DNA of 64,000 nt from Pantoea latae (GCF_002077695.1 NZ_MWUE01000022.1:1-64000), one strand, 5' to 3'. Positions 26,111 through 35,238 are shown, counted from the first letter of the stretch. The notes: generated from the sequence alone by a model not told the origin. Numbers and translations: made by a program.

Positions 26111-29100
26111 ATGCACATTTTTCATCACCATGCACAAACGCCGCATGACAAACCTGACAACCTTCGCTCCTCTCAGGTACTGAGCGTAATGGATGTTGTC
26201 AGCGAAGGCCCCGTTGCCGGTCTTGTTGACGGTTTAAAAAGCGTGCTGATTAACGGCACGCCTGTGCTTGGGCCGGACGGACAGGTGAACGTGCAGGGCG
26301 TCAGTATGCACTTTCATGCCGGAACGGCGGATCAGCCACCGCTGAGCGGATTTGAGGCATCAGCCCGGGAAAAGCTGATCAATGCTGACGTGACCGCGCA
26401 ATATGCCGTCACGCGCACGGTGGATGGAAAGGAAACAGACCGGCTTCGCCTGACGCTGGGCGTTCGCCAGCTATTCTCGGTCAACAAAAAAGGCGAAACG
26501 CAGGATGCGTCAGTCACCCTGCGAATTCTTATCCGGCATCCTGCAGGCTGGAAAACGGAAAAAGACATTACCGTGAAGGGACGTACGCACGAGCCATTTG
26601 CGTTTTCGGTGATCCTTGAAGACCTGCCAGCTGCGCCGTTTGACGTTCGCGTAACGCGTATTACGCCTGACAGCACCGGTAACCGGCTGTTCAATAAGAC
26701 CTTCTGGTCATCATATACAGAAATCACCGATGTCCGGCAATGCTATCTCCATACGGCCGTGACGGGCCTGAAAATTGACTCAGAGAAATCGGGCAATCAG
26801 CGAGCGGAGCGTAATTACCTGATGCGGGGGCGCCTGGTCAGGGTGCCGGCAAATTATGACCCGGTGACGCGCCGCTATGCCGGAGAACGCTGGAATGGCG
26901 AGTTCAAAGAAGCCTGGACGGACAACCCGGCCTGGTGCCTGTATGACCTGCTGATGCACCCACGCTATGGTCTGGGTCAACGAATGGGTATTGCAGATGC
27001 AGACAAGTGGGCACTGTATAACATTGCCCGCTACTGTGATGAAAAGGTCAGTGATGGCTATGGCGGGCTGGAGCCCCGCATCCGCTGCAACGCGTGGCTG
27101 ACCCGCCAGCGGAAGGCGTTCGATGTGATCGGTGATTTCTGCAGCATGATGCGCTGTATGCCCGTATGGAGCGGCCAGCGTCTGACGTTTATTCAGGATG
27201 CGCCTTCAGATGTTGTCTGGACCTACACCCGTGCCAGCGTGGCCGGCGGCCAGTTCCACTACAGCTTCAGCGCGCTGAAGGATCGCCATAACGCGGTTGA
27301 AGTACGTTTCATCGACCCACACAACAACTGGCAGCCTTCCATAGAGCTGGTGGAAGATCGCGAGGCCATAAAGCGATACGGGCGCAATCTGCTGAAAGTC
27401 GATGCGTTTGGCTGTACCAGCCGGGGGCAGGCACACCGGACCGGCTTATGGATCATCCAGACCGAACTGCTGGAAACCCAGACCGTTGATTTTTGTGTGG
27501 GGGCAGAAGGGCTGCGTCATATCCCTGGTGATGTGTTCGAAATTTGCGACAACGATTATGCCGGGACCGCGACCGGTGGCCGGATCATTGCAGCAGAGCC
27601 TGAGAAAAAACTACTCAGGCTTGACCAGCCTGTGTCTCTTCCAGAAGAGGGACGTGCCACGCTGAATCTGATGAGTGAGACCGGGCAGCCTGTGACCGTC
27701 AGCGTGACCGGCCATCCTGAACCTGACTGTGTCGAAGTGGACAGCATGCCTGAAGGCATAACGTCATTCAGCGTCTGGGGGCTCAAACTGCCGGGTCTGC
27801 GGCAGCGCCTGTTTCGCTGCGTGGCCATACGTGAAAGCGAAAACGGCGGCTATGCCGTGACCGCACTGCAGCACTGCCCGGAGAAACAGGCGCGAGTGGA
27901 CGAAGGCAGGCGCTTTTCAGAAAACCCGGCCAGCGGGCACGCAATGTTACCGCCCGCTGTCCGGCATCTTCATGTCAGCGTCAGCGCTTCATCCGGCCAC
28001 ATTCATGCCATTGCCCGATGGGAAGTTCTGCGGACCTCCGGCAGCGCACACTTTGATGTACGGGTCACTCGTGGCCATGATGCCACGGGATATCTGGTTT
28101 TCAGCCACACAACGGATCGGCCTGAATGTGCGTTCACTCTGCCAGAAAGGGGAAGCTATACGCTGAGCGTCAGTTCAGTCAATGAGGCCGGGCAGAAAAG
28201 CGAACCTGCCTCTGCCGGTATTACGGTTGCTGCACCTGAGGCTCCCGTATCCATTGACGTCACACCCGGCTATTTCCAGGTCACGCTGGTGCCACATCAG
28301 GCCGTTTATGATGCCACTGTACGTTATGAATTCTGGTATGCCGGAACCCGGCTCGCTGACGCGCAACAGGCCGAATCTCAGGCGCAGTATCTTGGAGAAG
28401 GACGCTGCTGGATAAAAGACGGCCTCATGCCGGGCAATGTTCACTACTTCTATATCCGCAGCGTAAACGCGCTCGGCAAATCTGCTTTTACCGAACAGGC
28501 CGCCAGGCCGAGCGATAAAGCGGAAGACTATCTGGCGTTTTATAAGGGGAAAATCAGCGACACACATCTTGGCCAGAGCTTACTGACAAAAATGGAGCAG
28601 CTGTCAGAGGGCGCCACAAAAATCGGGAAAATTGAAAAGAGCTGGAAAGACACGGAAGGGCGGCTGAATTCGCAATGGTCGGTCAGACTTGAGCAGATGA
28701 AAAATGGTCAGTACTGCATGGCTGGCTTTGGCATGGGGATTGAGGAAAAACCGGAGGGGATGCAGAGTCAGATCCTGATGGCAGCCGATCGTGTGGCGTT
28801 TGTGAACACGGAGAACGGAAACACCGTACCCGCACTGGTTATTGAGCATAATGATATCTACTTTCGTGAAGCACTTATTAAGCATCTGCGTGCGGTCAGT
28901 CTCATCAGCAGTGGATCACCTCCATCATTCAGCCTGACACCAGACGGCAGGCTGTCAGCAAAAAAAGCCGACATCAGCGGTACCTTACGGGCAACGTCGG
29001 GTGAGCTTGAGAACGTCACGATTAAAGACAGCTGCACCATTGAAGGTGTACTGGATGCAAAACAGATAACAGGTGACATTTATAATGTTCAGTCAGGTGG

Positions 29101-29527
29101 AGTGCGGTTACCCGAAGGCGCTTTCAGCTGGTCCGACAAAGAAGGAGAACATGTTCTGTTCAGAATTGCTGGCGAGTCATTTGACCGTATTCTGGATACA
29201 AATCTGACTCTGATGGCTCAGTGCCGTAGAAAACGGCAGCAGTTTAAGTTAATCATCCGGCATCATCATTATCAAAACGAAATATATAAAGATGTCCAGC
29301 TCGCTTACGCGGATACCGGTAATAAGGGACATGCCCCAGGCATGAGTTACAAAATAAACGGAATAAACCTGCCGGCGATCGGCCGGTCGCATGTGCACGA
29401 GTTGATTGTGTACGTAGGTAACAGTAAAAGGTTTGGCCGTGTCTGGTGCTATCTTCCCCCTGGCGAGGCACCAAAATTTACGGCCTATCGCGCAGGACGC
29501 TCATTTGTTACCAGCGGGGAAGTGTAA
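26111..29527 (+). CDS. Host-specificity tail fibre protein J
   Basis: 1138 residues, lambda J family. The first 600 residues contain the conserved hub (LRSSQVLSVMDVVSEGPVAG, NPAWCLYDLLMHPRYGLGQR, IRCNAWLTRQRKAFDVIGDF). Fibronectin-like beta domains follow (residues about 620-810), then a helical stalk and a C-terminal receptor-binding region that differs from lambda. It is the central tail tip protein and decides the host receptor. AGAGGAAAGCA precedes the ATG. Its distance from gene I is due to the inserted PIN module. Confidence 0.93.
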   Translation: MHIFHHHAQTPHDKPDNLRSSQVLSVMDVVSEGPVAGLVDGLKSVLINGTPVLGPDGQVNVQGVSMHFHAGTADQPPLSGFEASAREKLINADVTAQYAVTRTVDGKETDRLRLTLGVRQLFSVNKKGETQDASVTLRILIRHPAGWKTEKDITVKGRTHEPFAFSVILEDLPAAPFDVRVTRITPDSTGNRLFNKTFWSSYTEITDVRQCYLHTAVTGLKIDSEKSGNQRAERNYLMRGRLVRVPANYDPVTRRYAGERWNGEFKEAWTDNPAWCLYDLLMHPRYGLGQRMGIADADKWALYNIARYCDEKVSDGYGGLEPRIRCNAWLTRQRKAFDVIGDFCSMMRCMPVWSGQRLTFIQDAPSDVVWTYTRASVAGGQFHYSFSALKDRHNAVEVRFIDPHNNWQPSIELVEDREAIKRYGRNLLKVDAFGCTSRGQAHRTGLWIIQTELLETQTVDFCVGAEGLRHIPGDVFEICDNDYAGTATGGRIIAAEPEKKLLRLDQPVSLPEEGRATLNLMSETGQPVTVSVTGHPEPDCVEVDSMPEGITSFSVWGLKLPGLRQRLFRCVAIRESENGGYAVTALQHCPEKQARVDEGRRFSENPASGHAMLPPAVRHLHVSVSASSGHIHAIARWEVLRTSGSAHFDVRVTRGHDATGYLVFSHTTDRPECAFTLPERGSYTLSVSSVNEAGQKSEPASAGITVAAPEAPVSIDVTPGYFQVTLVPHQAVYDATVRYEFWYAGTRLADAQQAESQAQYLGEGRCWIKDGLMPGNVHYFYIRSVNALGKSAFTEQAARPSDKAEDYLAFYKGKISDTHLGQSLLTKMEQLSEGATKIGKIEKSWKDTEGRLNSQWSVRLEQMKNGQYCMAGFGMGIEEKPEGMQSQILMAADRVAFVNTENGNTVPALVIEHNDIYFREALIKHLRAVSLISSGSPPSFSLTPDGRLSAKKADISGTLRATSGELENVTIKDSCTIEGVLDAKQITGDIYNVQSGGVRLPEGAFSWSDKEGEHVLFRIAGESFDRILDTNLTLMAQCRRKRQQFKLIIRHHHYQNEIYKDVQLAYADTGNKGHAPGMSYKINGINLPAIGRSHVHELIVYVGNSKRFGRVWCYLPPGEAPKFTAYRAGRSFVTSGEV

Positions 29528-29591
29528 TAACCATGCTGAGTAATAACGTTGAATATCCTGACATAGTGGCAGGTTGTTTATGCGAAGGGCT

Positions 29592-29684
29592 TCAAATCCA
29601 GTTCAGATAAAAGGCTGCCCCGGCAACAAGCACAACGGATGAAATAATATTGAGCGCAATAACAGTGCGAGGTGATACGTCCAT
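29592..29684 (-). CDS. 30-residue single-pass membrane peptide
   Basis: MDVSPRTVIALNIISSVVLV followed by AGAAFYLNWI. The stretch from residue 8 to 27 is one membrane helix. An AAGGAG ribosome site lies eight bases upstream of the ATG. The gene is just downstream of the P4-type integrase gene on the same strand and may be co-transcribed with it. Small peptides with this layout are easily missed by gene finders. Function unknown. Confidence 0.55.
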   Translation of the reverse strand: MDVSPRTVIALNIISSVVLVAGAAFYLNWI

Positions 29685-29734
29685 TTCTGAAACTCCTTAG
29701 ATGAAGATTCTAAGATTAGCACCTGTATGAAAAT

Positions 29735-30892
29735 TTACTTCAGCTTGCCATCAAGCCAGTCTGCCCACCACTGCATCATTTCGCGCCGTTTTTCCAGATA
29801 CTGAGCATGGTTGTAAATGCCGCGGATATTATTTGGATCAGCGTGCGCCAGCTGTCGCTCAATAGCATCCTTAGGCCACAAGTATTCATTCAATATGGTA
29901 CTGAACTGATGACGGAACCCATGACCGCTCGCAATGCCACCGTAACCGATCAGGCGAATTACAGTCAGCACAGCACAGTCGCTTATTGGCTTCATCTTGT
30001 CATTGCGTCCCGCAAATACATAAGGTGATATGGACGTGATCGGTTTCAGGAATTTGAGCAACGCAATAACCTGATCAGACATCGGCACGACGTGCATCTT
30101 GCGGCTTTTCATCACTTCTGGCTCAATCGTGATGAGCCTGTTCTCGAAATCGACGTTTTTCCACTGCATGCTTCTGAGTTCTATAGTACGCATTGCGGTG
30201 TACTGAAGAACCTGAGTAGCGACGCGAGAAACAATACTTCCTGGATATGTTGCCAGAGCTGCATTAAAGGCTGGAATCTGGTCAGCAGGCAGGTACGGAA
30301 AATTTTTTTTCCGGTAAGTCTGCATGGCATCTGCGAGATCAGGTGCGGGATTGTATCTGGCTCGCCCTGTCACTACGGCATACCTGAATACCTCACCACA
30401 CCGGCGACGAGCCTTGCTAGCACGCGAAAGAGCTCCACGCTCCTCAAACTGGCGCAGTACCGCAAGCAGCGTCATCGGTTCTATCTCTTCCAACTGCAAC
30501 TTACCAATGTAAGGAAGGATATCATCCTTAAACATCTGCCTGACTTCAGCGGCATAGCGATCAGACCATGAGGCTCTTTTATACTTATACCACTCCTCAA
30601 AAATAGTACTGAAAGAGTCTGGCTCTTTGGTTTTTCGCAGCTTCTTCGTCGCCGGGTTTAAACCTGAAGCCAGGTCGCGCCTTAGCTCAAATGCGAGATT
30701 ACGTGCATCGGCCAGACCTATCTCCGGGTACTTACCGATGGTATGCACCTTCTCTTTACCATAATACTGATAACGGATCTGCCAGACCTTTTTACCGGTT
30801 ACCGGTACGTAAAGGTAAAGACCATTACCATCAGCAATCCGGTAAGGCTTGTCTTTGGGCTTTGCGGCGTTGATCTGTTTGATAGTAAGCAT
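29735..30892 (-). CDS. P4-type tyrosine integrase
   Basis: 385 residues from the ATG giving MLTIKQINAAKPKDKPYRIA; 18 further in-frame codons upstream lack family similarity. The N-terminal DUF4102 arm-binding domain (DGNGLYLYVPVTGKKVWQIR, KYPEIGLADARNLA) is followed by a core-binding domain and a catalytic domain: R in AMRTIELRSMQW, HGFRHQFST with H-x-x-R, QLAHADPNN and Y in IRGIYNHA. It catalyses integration at a tRNA 3' end. Its 5' end faces the tRNA-Arg 3' end 160 bp away, the standard arrangement for P4-type integrases, so it probably belongs to prophage 1. Confidence 0.92.
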   Translation of the reverse strand: MLTIKQINAAKPKDKPYRIADGNGLYLYVPVTGKKVWQIRYQYYGKEKVHTIGKYPEIGLADARNLAFELRRDLASGLNPATKKLRKTKEPDSFSTIFEEWYKYKRASWSDRYAAEVRQMFKDDILPYIGKLQLEEIEPMTLLAVLRQFEERGALSRASKARRRCGEVFRYAVVTGRARYNPAPDLADAMQTYRKKNFPYLPADQIPAFNAALATYPGSIVSRVATQVLQYTAMRTIELRSMQWKNVDFENRLITIEPEVMKSRKMHVVPMSDQVIALLKFLKPITSISPYVFAGRNDKMKPISDCAVLTVIRLIGYGGIASGHGFRHQFSTILNEYLWPKDAIERQLAHADPNNIRGIYNHAQYLEKRREMMQWWADWLDGKLK

Positions 30893-31054
30893 TGGGTAAA
30901 ATCTGTACGGGTGAAATCTTTTTACCCAAAATTTACCCAGAGGCACATGTGGATGTCAACGAACCGGGACAACCGATAGCGGAGTGGATGTAGAGGGAAG
31001 AGGTTGCTTTGTATGGACTTTACGAACTTGTACGGAGAGTAGCGAACTGAACCA

Positions 31055-31129
31055 TGGCGTCCCCTGCAGGAATCGAACCTGCAACTAGCCCTTAGGAGGG
31101 GCTCGTTATATCCATTTAACTAAGGGGAC
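31055..31129 (-). tRNA. argW: tRNA-Arg (anticodon CCT)
   Basis: 75 nt read on the minus strand. The acceptor stem is GTCCCCT/AGGGGAC. The anticodon stem-loop is AGCCC CTCCTAA GGGCT with anticodon CCT. The T-loop is GGTTCGATTCC, and an encoded CCA lies at 31057-31055. It is almost identical to E. coli argW as I recall it, a well-known phage attachment gene. The 3' half next to the P4-type integrase is the likely attachment core of prophage 1. Confidence 0.95.
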
Positions 31130-31303
31130 ATCGTTTCGGCGAGTTCAACGATGTGCGAACTGGTTTCTATACTACCGGAAAACCTGAGTTTTTAACAACC
31201 CTTACATTTCACATCATCTTACTTTGTTTCGATGTAAACCATATGGAAATGGGTTCGTTCACTTGCCTTTGCGTACACTTTGAGTACAGAATGCGTCAGA
31301 CCT

Positions 31304-32494
31304 ATGTGTACAGGACATAAGACAGTGGCGCTCAGCGATACCAAACTCAGAAGCATTAACGGCAAACATTACAGCGGCCCCGCTGAAGTCACTGACGGGG
31401 ATGGATTGAGCGCGCGCATTACACCTACTGGCACGATCTCTTTTCAGTTCCGGTTCCGCTGGAACGGTAAGCCTGTACGCCTCACGGTTGGCCGTTACCC
31501 TGGCACATCCCTCAAAGACGCGCGCGTCATTGTCGGCGAGATGCGCGGATTGTACACGAAGGGGATTCACCCTAAAACCTACTTTGCCAGCAGTAAGGGT
31601 GAGCTGACGCTGCAGGAGTGCCTTGACCAGTGGTGGGAGAAGTACGTAGAGGGGCTAAAACAGAACACGCGCATTCTGTACAAATCTGTCGTGTACAACA
31701 CCATGTACACAGAATTTGAAGATATGCCTGTGGCCAACATTCCCGTCTCGCAGTGGGTACTCTTCTTCGATAAGCAGGAAAAGCTGAATAAGAAAAAGGC
31801 GCGGGTGCTTTTGCTACAGCTGCGGTCTGTCATCAACTGGTGCATTAGCCGGCAGCTGATCCCCTCATGTGAGCTGACAAAGCTTAGCGTCAAGAACATC
31901 GGGAAAAAGCCTGATGTGGGTGATCGCGTGCTGACTTACACCGAGCTGGCAAAAATCTGGCTGGCGCTTGAGAACAGCAAAATCGTCACATCAAACCGCA
32001 TGCTTCATCAACTGCTGTTGCTTTGGGGAGCCAGGCTGTCAGAACTACGCCTGGCAACGGCGTCAGAGTTCAATATGGATGATCTGATTTGGACCACGCC
32101 GGCCGCTCATTCAAAGATGGGGAACGTTATCCGGCGCCCGATATTTGAACAGGTGAGGCCTTACATAGAGCAGCTCCTGGCCACAAAAAATAGCGTACTT
32201 TTTCCGGGGCAGGCGCTAGATAAGGCGATAGACAGATCGTCGTCGAACCTTTACATGAAGAAATTACGTAGCGGAATTGAAATACCCGAGTGGCGCACTC
32301 ACGATTTCCGGCGCTCGCTTGTGACGAATTTATCCAGCGAAGGGGTTATGCCTCACGTTACGGAGAAGATGCTGGGGCATGAGCTGGGTGGGGTGATGGC
32401 GGTCTATAACAAGCACGACTGGTTAGAAGAGCAGCGTAAAGCATATGAGCTCTACGCCGATAAGATATTCTGGCATGTCAAACAGCTCGGTTAA
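31304..32494 (+). CDS. Tyrosine integrase of prophage 2
   Basis: 396 residues from the ATG at 31304; a TTG at 31280 would add eight. The N-terminal region (DGDGLSARITPTGTISFQFR, VGRYPGTSLKDARV) is a DUF4102-type arm-binding domain. The catalytic part shows LLLWGARLSELRLA with the first Arg, WRTHDFRRSLVT with the HxxR pair, MLGHELGGVMAVYNKHD with His and the Tyr nucleophile. Its 5' end faces the tRNA, on the opposite side to the other integrase. Its 3' end overlaps the convergent excisionase-like gene by 17 bp. Confidence 0.9.
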   Translation: MCTGHKTVALSDTKLRSINGKHYSGPAEVTDGDGLSARITPTGTISFQFRFRWNGKPVRLTVGRYPGTSLKDARVIVGEMRGLYTKGIHPKTYFASSKGELTLQECLDQWWEKYVEGLKQNTRILYKSVVYNTMYTEFEDMPVANIPVSQWVLFFDKQEKLNKKKARVLLLQLRSVINWCISRQLIPSCELTKLSVKNIGKKPDVGDRVLTYTELAKIWLALENSKIVTSNRMLHQLLLLWGARLSELRLATASEFNMDDLIWTTPAAHSKMGNVIRRPIFEQVRPYIEQLLATKNSVLFPGQALDKAIDRSSSNLYMKKLRSGIEIPEWRTHDFRRSLVTNLSSEGVMPHVTEKMLGHELGGVMAVYNKHDWLEEQRKAYELYADKIFWHVKQLG

Positions 32495-32672
32495 CTCCGC
32501 CTGACTCAATCCAGCGCTGCACCGCTTTTCGACTATAGCGCGCTGGGTGGGTAAGAACCGGCGACGGAAAACCGTGACATTTACGCAGGCGCCAGAGTGC
32601 CGTCCGCGCCTTGCCGATCTCCTGCATCACTTCCTGTTCGCTCATAAAATCTGAATTCATTATTTTCTCCAC
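32478..32672 (-). CDS. AlpA-like excisionase/regulator
   Basis: 64 residues (60 from the inner ATG of MNSDFMSEQEV). EQEVMQEIGKARTALWRLRK, FPSPVLTHPARYSRKAVQRW is a winged helix-turn-helix of the AlpA/Xis type: a first helix with SEQEV, a recognition helix with TALWRLR, and a wing. These proteins bend DNA at att sites or activate integrase genes. It overlaps the integrase gene tail to tail. Confidence 0.75.
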   Translation of the reverse strand: MEKIMNSDFMSEQEVMQEIGKARTALWRLRKCHGFPSPVLTHPARYSRKAVQRWIESGGVNRAV

Positions 32673-32705
32673 TCCTGCTGCAACAGGCTAATCAATCGTG
32701 ACGTG

Positions 32706-33050
32706 TCACGGCGTAATGTTTAATTTTGTCTCAAGCCAGCCGCTAGTGGCCCAGCACTGCGAATCACCCTGGCAGGGGCAGGAAGCTACCGGCAGACGAT
32801 CACCACACTTCCCGCACTGGCGCTTCGCCAGCTCTTCCAGCTGCTGCGCCAGCTCAGCCGCGTCCTTGCGTATCAGCATGGTGATGTACTCGTTCAGCGT
32901 ATACGGCTCACGGCCAGGGCGCCGGGCGGCGCAGTTCTGCGCCAGCATCTCGACCTCTTGGCTATCCAGCTTCAGCTCCAGCTTTTTTTCGCCGCTGGCG
33001 GCCTGGCGTGCGCGCTGCGCGGCTTTGCGTTCGGCCGGGGATTTAGGCAT
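32706..33050 (-). CDS. Small phage protein with C-terminal Cys cluster
   Basis: 114 residues. A basic start (MPKSPAERKAAQRARQA) precedes a helical segment LKLDSQEVEMLAQNCAARRP. The C-terminal part CGKCGDRLPVASCPCQGDSQ has CxxC and further cysteines that could bind zinc. It belongs to a phage family I recall only as hypothetical. The gene starts one base after the stop of the transglycosylase-like gene, so they are one leftward operon. Confidence 0.65.
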   Translation of the reverse strand: MPKSPAERKAAQRARQAASGEKKLELKLDSQEVEMLAQNCAARRPGREPYTLNEYITMLIRKDAAELAQQLEELAKRQCGKCGDRLPVASCPCQGDSQCWATSGWLETKLNITP

Positions 33051-33809
33051 TTACACCTCCAGCGCCATTTGCAAAGAAATTCGGTCCCGCTGTTCGCAAT
33101 AGACCAGTGAACCTTGGCTGTTATGCGACTCGATACGTTCAACTAACAAGGCCGCGCGGGTTTCTTTTGAAGCCGGCGCGTATGCGCCAGACCATGCTTT
33201 ATCAATCCCGATGTTGCGCGCGACATTGGTACTGTCCGCGCTCGCGAGCGGAAGCTTTGTAAAAATCTGCGGGTTGAGCATGCGCAGACCGTGGATCTTA
33301 GCGATCGGCTGTCCGTAAGCATCGGTCACGTGGCGAATAAGGTCTTTCATCCGCGCGACGGCGAGATTTGGCCGCTTCACGTCATACTCGCCGCAACTGC
33401 CGATCGCTACCCGAGGGTACTCATTGCAAAGCCGAATGAAACGCTCGTCACTTTCGTTCATATGCCACACCGGAACGCCGTAGAAATCACCGTGCGGCCA
33501 TTCATCCAGCAATGCCTCGTTCTCTGCCTCACCGCCATCAATAACGTCAGGGATGATCGCAAAATCGAAGCCTGGATGATTTTTCCAGCGCGCTACGAAC
33601 TCGTAATAATCGGCCCAGTCTATTTTGTTTCTACCAGCTGCTTTCCACGCCGTAAATGCGCCGTTGTCCAGCGCAAAGGACTGGCATGCTTCAGACGCCA
33701 GCCCAAGCTGCTCTGGATGGGCAAACGAGATAAAGGCATGCCTGCCGCGCCAGGCTTTCAGCGCTGCAAGGTCAGGTGTAATCGGGCCTCCGTGATAGTG
33801 GATCATCAC
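33051..33809 (-). CDS. TGT/DpdA-like TIM-barrel protein (possible DNA base modification)
   Basis: 252 residues. Motifs in order: MIHYHGGPITP; FALDNGAFTAWKAAG (about residue 45); FAIIPDVIDGGEAENEALL (residue 83); YGVPVWHMNES; RVAIGSCGEYD; KIHGLRML; SADSTNVARN. The order of Asp-bearing beta-strand ends and the PDVIDGG and ADSTNVARN motifs resemble proteins related to tRNA-guanine transglycosylase, including phage DpdA enzymes that put 7-deazaguanines into DNA. The zinc-binding cysteines of bacterial TGT are absent. No preQ0 synthesis genes are nearby, so a host supply would be required. The assignment is from motif resemblance and needs a profile search. Confidence 0.5.
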   Translation of the reverse strand: MMIHYHGGPITPDLAALKAWRGRHAFISFAHPEQLGLASEACQSFALDNGAFTAWKAAGRNKIDWADYYEFVARWKNHPGFDFAIIPDVIDGGEAENEALLDEWPHGDFYGVPVWHMNESDERFIRLCNEYPRVAIGSCGEYDVKRPNLAVARMKDLIRHVTDAYGQPIAKIHGLRMLNPQIFTKLPLASADSTNVARNIGIDKAWSGAYAPASKETRAALLVERIESHNSQGSLVYCEQRDRISLQMALEV

Positions 33810-34243
33810 TCACCCTCCTTACCGGCGCCGACGCGAAGCATATCCATCTCCAGCTGCGAGATGAGGTTAATAACGTGAGATACGCCGGGCTGTTGGTGGT
33901 TAGTCATGGTCTGGACGTATTTACGCGTCTGCACGACTGCTTCAGCCTGGAGAGCCTTAATCCACTCGTTTGCAGCTGGCGTCACCATGGTGGCGTTCAG
34001 GTTGGCAACGAGACTCATATGGTCGCCGGTGGCGTTCAGTGCGGCGATGGCGTCCGGCATGATGCTGTTAATTCGCAGCACTTCACCTGCCATCACACTG
34101 GCGCGAGCGTTCGCTACGTCGAGACGGGTAGCAAGCTCGCTGACCATCTTGGCCATGTCCATCAAGCCGGTATCAGCTGACACGTTCTTGGCAAACGCAT
34201 GGCCGGCGGCAACGATCTCTTTATTCGATTTTGCGTTGAGCAT
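33806..34243 (-). CDS. Hypothetical phage protein
   Basis: 145 residues, mostly alpha-helical. KSNKEIVAAGHAFAKNVSAD, LATRLDVANARASVMAGEV and a C-terminal acidic helix. It is first in an ATGA overlap with the transglycosylase-like gene and belongs to the leftward early operon. Similar proteins occur in other enterobacterial prophages to my recollection, without known function. Confidence 0.6.
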   Translation of the reverse strand: MLNAKSNKEIVAAGHAFAKNVSADTGLMDMAKMVSELATRLDVANARASVMAGEVLRINSIMPDAIAALNATGDHMSLVANLNATMVTPAANEWIKALQAEAVVQTRKYVQTMTNHQQPGVSHVINLISQLEMDMLRVGAGKEGE

Positions 34244-34255
34244 GTTGGGGGCGCC

Positions 34256-34414
34256 TCAGTGGATGGTGATGCTGCGGTTCATTTCCTCAGCCATGCGCTG
34301 AGCTTTAATCGGGTTCTTTACCAGCTCACCGTCTGGGGCGATCCATCCCTTTAAAATGCTGGAATAGGGGAAGATGATGATCCCGACCTTGATGTCGTCG
34401 TTAGGCTTATGCAT
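34256..34414 (-). CDS. Small hypothetical phage protein
   Basis: 52 residues from the ATG at 34414: MHKPNDDIKVGIIIFPYSSI, LKGWIAPDGELVKNPIKAQR. Compact, with strand-turn-strand and a C-terminal helix. First gene of the leftward operon with its stop 12 bp before the next start. Not recognised. Confidence 0.5.
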   Translation of the reverse strand: MHKPNDDIKVGIIIFPYSSILKGWIAPDGELVKNPIKAQRMAEEMNRSITIH

Positions 34415-34545
34415 ATGTTCTCTACACGATTTTTGATTGCATGAATTCCTTGCCAGTGACGGCAATAAAAAACTGAGGGATTCGTTTAAAGGGCTGGTGG
34501 GTTACTGCAATAACCCACTGCCTGATTTCTCCACACCGAAAAGAG

Positions 34546-34680
34546 GATTGTGGTGCCGGGTGCCTCCCGGTGCTCTGGCCGAACTGACAAACTCCAGAGC
34601 GGTGACCTTTAGACTCCGAGCATCGCACGATAGTTACGATGCCAGTTCTCCGCGTGCGCTAGCCGCATTCACCACAATGA
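34546..34680 (-). ncRNA. Structured RNA, C4-antisense-like, copy 1
   Basis: On the minus strand a hairpin GCTCTGG...CCAGAGC (34600-34572) is followed immediately by ACCGGGAGGCACCCGGCACC (34571-34552), which forms a CCGGG/CCCGG hairpin. The identical 20 nt, again right after a 7-bp hairpin, occurs at 48287-48306 on the plus strand. Upstream, further short stems (CATCG/CGATG) are visible. I recall this signature from the C4 antisense RNA family of P1-like phages and prophages, which controls antirepressor expression. The name is tentative; the structure is directly visible. Confidence 0.5.
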
Positions 34681-34813
34681 GGAGGGCATTCACTCCACGT
34701 CTTTAAAGCGCTCGAAAGCACCCGCTTTGCAAATGCCCTTTTCATTGTGAAAAAGAGGGCGGTCAAATCAGATTGCGAACTGAAGAAACCGCCAAAAAAC
34801 ACAGCGTCATCCA

Positions 34814-34963
34814 TCAAAAAACCGGCTTCGCTGCCGGGCTATCGACACAGCACTCCAACAACACGATCCCCATATCCCCATCGCAAACCAGCTCGGCATC
34901 CGGGAACAGGTACAGAAAAGTGATCAGGTCCCAGAGCGTTGTATTCGACATGTTCTTAATCAT
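34814..34963 (-). CDS. Small acidic phage protein
   Basis: 49 residues: MIKNMSNTTLWDLITFLYLF then PDAELVCDGDMGIVLLECCV. It has a coherent helix-plus-strand look and a moderate codon pattern, but the ribosome site is weak. It is upstream of the C4-like RNA on the same strand. Not recognised. Confidence 0.4.
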   Translation of the reverse strand: MIKNMSNTTLWDLITFLYLFPDAELVCDGDMGIVLLECCVDSPAAKPVF

Positions 34964-35238
34964 TTTCACAGTGCTGCCCTCACGTCACTGCAACTTGCTT
35001 AGCGAACCATCCCGGCTGTCATGTGCCCCGATCAGATACCTCGTGGGCATCCTGCCTGTTCGCTATTGATGAATTCATTATTGCCGGAAGTGATAAATTC
35101 GTCAACACCGCTAGAGATATTATATATCCTGCGGTGTTTATGTTATTGATTGGTCTAGTATTAAATTTTTTTGAAGGCTTCATTATTAAATTGAGCATGT
35201 GATAGCGTGATTTTGGGCGCTTCTTGAGCGGAGGTTTC

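Noticed and set aside
34773..35069. 98-residue rightward frame
   Set aside because: It runs against a more plausible small leftward gene and has no coding features.
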